Shown here: one piece after another, positions 50,565 to 54,093 of the stretch
Position numbering within the stretch: the stretch's first letter is position 1
Layout: every line of letters begins with the position of its first letter
DNA from: JBGAWK01 sp044227665
GTDB lineage: Bacteria > Bacteroidota > Bacteroidia > Chitinophagales > JADIYW01
DNA length: 54,093 bases
Assembly (NCBI GenBank): GCA_044227665.1
Contig: JBGAWK010000012.1
Coordinates: forward strand, 1-54,093
Reading direction: 5' to 3'
The notes under the pieces: generated by a model
Told to the model about the DNA's origin: nothing
Seen by the model: only the letters and a program-made list of their open reading frames with translations
Databases searched by the model: none
Made by a program: the position numbers and the translations under genes

Positions 50565-51332
50565 TTGGGCGAACTACACTCACATAATATCACAAAAGAT
50601 AGTATAGACTTGCAAAAACTACCCGTTCATATTGCCGTAATTATGGATGGCAATGGAAGATGGGCAAAGTCCAAAGGTAAGCACAGAATATTCGGTCATA
50701 AGAATGGCGTAAAAGCGGTAAGAGAGATTACTGAAGGCTGCGCCGAATTAGGCGTATCCCATCTTACACTTTACGCTTTCAGTACAGAGAACTGGAATCG
50801 CCCACAGACAGAAGTTTCTGCGCTCATGGATTTGTTATTAATTACAATAGGCAGAGAGGTGAAAACGTTAATGAAAAATAACATTCGTCTAAATGCTATT
50901 GGAGATACGGACTCCTTGCCCGAAAAAACACGCAAAGAACTTTTTAAAGCCATAGATACTACAAAGTCCAATACAAGGATGACCTTGACCTTGGCATTGA
51001 GTTATGGATCTCGTGCCGAGATAATCAGTGCAGTAAAAGATATAGTAGCAAAAGTACAGCAAGGAGAACTCTTATCAGCAGATATAGATGAATCTTGCTT
51101 GACGAGTCACCTATATACCTATGATATGCCAGACCCTGAATTACTGATACGTACCAGTGGAGAGCATCGTGTTAGTAATTTCTTGTTATGGCAGCTAGCT
51201 TATACGGAATTCTATTTTACCGATGTCTTTTGGCCCGATTTTGACAAAAACGAACTTTATAAAGCTATATTTGCCTTCCAAAACCGCGAGCGTCGTTTTG
51301 GGATGACTAGCGAACAAATAATAAGTGCATGA
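50565..51332 (+). CDS. uppS: Undecaprenyl pyrophosphate synthase (isoprenyl transferase)
   Basis: The product is 255 residues from TTG at 50565; the conserved core begins LPVHIAVIMDGNGRWAKSKG with the catalytic Asp, so no ATG start is possible without losing the core. Further signatures are HKNGVKAVREITEGC, LTLYAFSTENWNRP and the C-terminal PDPELLIRTSGEHRVSNFLLWQLAYTEFYF. It makes C55-PP by cis-prenyl addition for cell wall and surface glycan synthesis. A non-ATG start 8 bases after a -7 box suggests low or regulated translation. The last four bases overlap bamA (ATGA). Confidence 0.95.
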   Translation: MGELHSHNITKDSIDLQKLPVHIAVIMDGNGRWAKSKGKHRIFGHKNGVKAVREITEGCAELGVSHLTLYAFSTENWNRPQTEVSALMDLLLITIGREVKTLMKNNIRLNAIGDTDSLPEKTRKELFKAIDTTKSNTRMTLTLALSYGSRAEIISAVKDIVAKVQQGELLSADIDESCLTSHLYTYDMPDPELLIRTSGEHRVSNFLLWQLAYTEFYFTDVFWPDFDKNELYKAIFAFQNRERRFGMTSEQIISA

Positions 51333-54013
51333 ACCAAATCAAGTTATTGACATATATTCTAATTCTAATACCCTATTTTTCGTGGGCGCAATACAGCAAT
51401 GACGGAATCATGCCCGAAGGTGACATCGTGGATTATAAGGCCCCGAAAACATATATCATCGGCGGGCTAGATATTCAGGGTGTAAAATTCTTGGACAAGA
51501 GCATCATAAAATCTATATCAGGATTATATATCAACCAAAAAGTGGATGTGCCAGGCGAAGATATCACCAAAGCTATAAAACAACTTTGGAAGCAAGGACT
51601 TTTTACCGACATAGAAATAGTGGCGGATAAAGTAGAAGGCGACAAAATATTCCTTACCGTACATCTTATAGAAAAACCTAGACTATCTACTATCTTATAC
51701 AAGGGTATAAAAAAAGGTCAGGCTGACGACCTTAACAAAAAGCTGGAGAACTACAAAGGAAGACCTTTAAGCGAAGCACTAAAAAATACTATCTCTAATA
51801 CGGTAAAAGATTTCTACGGCGAAAAAGGATTCCTGAAAACGACAGTAGGATTCTCAGAGATAAAAGATAGTAATGCGATAAATACAGCTACCCTGATGGT
51901 CGAAATAGATAAAGGCTACAAAGTAAAAGTAAATAATATCAATGTGACAGGTAATGAGGCCGTATCGGATGCCGAATTGCTGAAAGCCATGAAAGAGACC
52001 AAAGAGAAAACTAAATTTCAGATTTTTCTACCTGGCGATAAAAAAGTATTCAAAAAGCAACAGCTTAAAAATACCTTGTATAGCCTTGCCAATCTCAATT
52101 CTAATACGCTAAAGACGTTTTTCCAAGAACGTGTACATATAGGTATTTTTCACCCCTCTAAGTTCAATGAAGACAAATATGAGGTGGACAAACGCAGCCT
52201 CATAGATTACTATAATTCCAAAGGATACAGAGATGCCACACTAGTATCAGATACTGTTGTAGATGCCTACAATGGCAGGGACTTGGATATATATATATAT
52301 GTAAACGAGGGAAGAAAATATTATTTTAGAAATCTCACCTTCAAAGGCAATGCTAAATATAAAACCGAGTATCTTGAAAAAATTTTAGGAATTAAGAAAG
52401 GCGACATTTACAATACACAATTGCTAAATACTCGCCTTAAAATGGATCCCAACAATACAGATATCTCTACCCTATATTATGACGATGGCTATCTGTTCTT
52501 CAATGCAGAGCCCATAGAGGTAGCGGTCACTGGCGACTCTATAGATGTAGAAATCAGAATTAATGAAGGACCGCAGGCCACTATCAAGAATGTAATCATC
52601 AGAGGTAACGACAAGACCAACGAGCACGTAATACGAAGAGAACTACGTACTATCCCGGGACAGAAATTTAGCCGTACAGACCTTATACGCTCGCAGCGCG
52701 AGATTGCGAACTTAGGCTACTTCGATGCGCAGGCTACACAGGTGAATCCTATACCTAATCCCAAAGATGGTACTGTAGATATAGAATATGTGGTAGCCGA
52801 AAAATCTGCCGACCAAATAGAGCTTTCAGCAGGGTGGGGAGGTAGTCAGGGTCTCTTTGGCACAGTAGGGCTCTCTTTCAATAATTTTTCCATAAAAAAT
52901 ATTGCTAAAAAGGGAGCATGGTCTCCACTTCCTACCGGTGACGGTCAGAAACTATCCTTACGGATACAGAGTAATGGCAAGCGCTATCAGACCTATAACT
53001 TCTCTTTTACCGAGCCTTGGCTTGGTGGCAAAAAACCCAATGCACTTAGTGTTTCAGCCTTTAGAACGAGATTTTCCACTATCAATAGTGATGGCACCAA
53101 TGGAGTGCAACTATCTAATGGAATGTCGGTAGGGCTGGGAACAAGATTGAAATGGCCCGATGATTATTTCATCTTCCAAGGCTCTTTCAACTATCAAAAT
53201 TATTATCTCAAAAACTTAGGACAGCGTATCTTTAGTGAGAACGCCAATATCACCAATGGAAATTTCAATAACCTGAATTTGAGACTTGTGCTATCTCGTA
53301 GTAGTGTAAGCGACCCTATGTATCCTACCAGTGGCTCTAATATCTCCTTGTCAGGACAGTTTACACCTCCATATTCAGCATTCAGGAAAGAGGGCTTCTA
53401 CGCAGATACAGCACTTACTTTGGAAAAAAAATATAAATTCATAGAATACCACAAATGGAGATTTAATATAGAATGGTATCAAAATCTAGACAAAAAGCAA
53501 AAACTCGTGTTGAAATTTGCTGCGAAATTGGGATTCTTAGGCTATTACAATAAATTGGCAGGGCTGTCGCCATTTGAGAGATTTCAGGTAGGCGGTAACG
53601 GACTCAGCGGTGCTAACTTCCAGCTCTTTGGTAACGACATTATTGCACACCGTGGTTATGGCATATACTCTGATAATGGAGGCGATGCTATCTTCAATAA
53701 ATTTACTTTAGAATTGCGCTATCCTTTCACACGCAGCCCGCAGGCTACGATTTATGGACATTTCTTTGCAGAAGCCGGCAATAGTTGGCGTACTTTCAAA
53801 GACTATAATCCATTCAAGTTGTATAAAAGTGCAGGTATAGGTATAAGGGCTTTCTTGCCCATGTTTGGACTTATAGGCTTCGACTACGGTATCCGATTCG
53901 ACAATGCAGGCTATAGCGACCCAGATAATGTACTCAATACTACTAATGGTTTCTTGAATTATATAGGCAAAAACGGTACATTCAACTTTATATTAGGATT
54001 TGAACCAGATTGA
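51329..54013 (+). CDS. bamA: Outer membrane protein assembly factor BamA
   Basis: The product is 894 residues with a signal peptide (MNQIKLLTYILILIPYFSWAQ). Several POTRA domains follow (roughly 35-455; for example YIIGGLDIQGVKFLDK, KVNNINVTGNEAVSD, TIKNVIIRGNDKTNEHVIRRELR). A C-terminal Omp85 barrel begins with ELSAGWGGSQGLFGTVGLSFNNFSIKN, and the region before the end shows GGNGLSGANF and a final strand FNFILGFEPD. It folds outer membrane proteins. It is coupled to uppS and followed by a new promoter and the start of a probable skp. Length is typical for Bacteroidota BamA. Confidence 0.95.
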   Translation: MNQIKLLTYILILIPYFSWAQYSNDGIMPEGDIVDYKAPKTYIIGGLDIQGVKFLDKSIIKSISGLYINQKVDVPGEDITKAIKQLWKQGLFTDIEIVADKVEGDKIFLTVHLIEKPRLSTILYKGIKKGQADDLNKKLENYKGRPLSEALKNTISNTVKDFYGEKGFLKTTVGFSEIKDSNAINTATLMVEIDKGYKVKVNNINVTGNEAVSDAELLKAMKETKEKTKFQIFLPGDKKVFKKQQLKNTLYSLANLNSNTLKTFFQERVHIGIFHPSKFNEDKYEVDKRSLIDYYNSKGYRDATLVSDTVVDAYNGRDLDIYIYVNEGRKYYFRNLTFKGNAKYKTEYLEKILGIKKGDIYNTQLLNTRLKMDPNNTDISTLYYDDGYLFFNAEPIEVAVTGDSIDVEIRINEGPQATIKNVIIRGNDKTNEHVIRRELRTIPGQKFSRTDLIRSQREIANLGYFDAQATQVNPIPNPKDGTVDIEYVVAEKSADQIELSAGWGGSQGLFGTVGLSFNNFSIKNIAKKGAWSPLPTGDGQKLSLRIQSNGKRYQTYNFSFTEPWLGGKKPNALSVSAFRTRFSTINSDGTNGVQLSNGMSVGLGTRLKWPDDYFIFQGSFNYQNYYLKNLGQRIFSENANITNGNFNNLNLRLVLSRSSVSDPMYPTSGSNISLSGQFTPPYSAFRKEGFYADTALTLEKKYKFIEYHKWRFNIEWYQNLDKKQKLVLKFAAKLGFLGYYNKLAGLSPFERFQVGGNGLSGANFQLFGNDIIAHRGYGIYSDNGGDAIFNKFTLELRYPFTRSPQATIYGHFFAEAGNSWRTFKDYNPFKLYKSAGIGIRAFLPMFGLIGFDYGIRFDNAGYSDPDNVLNTTNGFLNYIGKNGTFNFILGFEPD

Positions 54014-54017
54014 TACA

Positions 54018-54047
54018 TTGGCACGCAATTTGAAATTGTTATATTTG
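54018..54047 (+). promoter_or_regulatory. Promoter before the probable skp gene
   Basis: TTG at 54018-54020 and TATATTTG at 54040-54047 are separated by 19 nt, matching both elements of the Bacteroidota promoter. The ATG at 54065 follows 17 bases on. This is the best-formed promoter in the window. Confidence 0.65.
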
Positions 54048-54064
54048 AAAAAATAAATGATACC

Positions 54065-54093
54065 ATGATACTCAAAAAATGGATATATATATG
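54065..54093 (+). CDS. 5' end of a probable OmpH/Skp family chaperone gene, 3' partial
   Basis: Only nine codons (MILKKWIYI) are inside the window. The basic-hydrophobic start suits a signal peptide. The identity is inferred only from the usual uppS-bamA-skp/ompH order in Bacteroidota, so it is tentative. Confidence 0.4.

Noticed and set aside
1..54093. CRISPR array, tRNA or rRNA genes
   Set aside because: No regularly spaced repeats and no cloverleaf-like or rRNA sequence was noticed by eye; a dedicated search was not possible.

Overview
The window is AT-rich chromosomal DNA from a member of the Bacteroidota, probably a Chitinophagaceae/Sphingobacteriia-like lineage. This is judged from gene content only. 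Lineage markers are the many exact TAnnTTTG (-7) promoter boxes, a type IX secretion (T9SS) sorting domain in a decayed gene, DUF5606, DUF6089, DUF4199 and BatA-type proteins, a fused alpha/beta E1 dehydrogenase, and the uppS-bamA-(skp) order. I saw no tRNA, rRNA or CRISPR array.

Layout. (1) 1-4301 is a defence-like operon with touching or overlapping genes: DinD (5' end cut by the window), a type III restriction Res helicase-nuclease, a small Mrr-like PD-(D/E)xK nuclease and a TIR-like protein with one C-terminal membrane helix. No methyltransferase is inside the window. (2) 4302-9939 holds a gap, then a Crp/Fnr regulator, uvrB, a small lipoprotein, a membrane protein and an M3 peptidase. 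(3) 9945-11335 holds DUF5606 and a secreted-protein pseudogene with four frameshifts. (4) 11370-19704 holds rlmH, the fused E1 dehydrogenase, a DUF1573 protein with a strong terminator, a SET protein, an EmrAB-like pump with a metallo-beta-lactamase-fold protein, and a DUF6498-like protein. (5) 19705-27134 is the unusual part. It has an nhaA remnant joined to a 97-bp perfect copy of the 3' end of a gene 2.3 kb away, a DAO-type oxidoreductase with Dps, and two tandem paralogous exported proteins with a shared C-terminal module containing an invariant His and Cys 26 residues apart. (6) 27256-42327 is mostly housekeeping and envelope: a BatA/VWA protein, a dihydroorotase homologue lacking its metal ligands, DUF4199, a GT2 glycosyltransferase, Sua5, PagL-like lipid A deacylase, asnS, an acyltransferase, a 2OG-Fe(II) oxygenase, a large membrane protein, an inositol monophosphatase, pyrG and kdsB. 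(7) 42454-54093 holds a LysM-DPBB protein, a DinB protein, a DEAD-box helicase, a MauE-thioredoxin fusion, rpsU, yicC, gmk, apaG, DUF6089, uppS, bamA and the first codons of a probable skp/ompH.

The best candidates for something undescribed are the tandem His/Cys proteins (22083-27134), together with the orphan copy of one tail, and the res/Mrr-like/TIR-membrane operon at the left edge. A second theme is that promoter boxes sit only a few bases before many start codons, which moves several starts downstream and suggests leaderless or nearly leaderless mRNAs.
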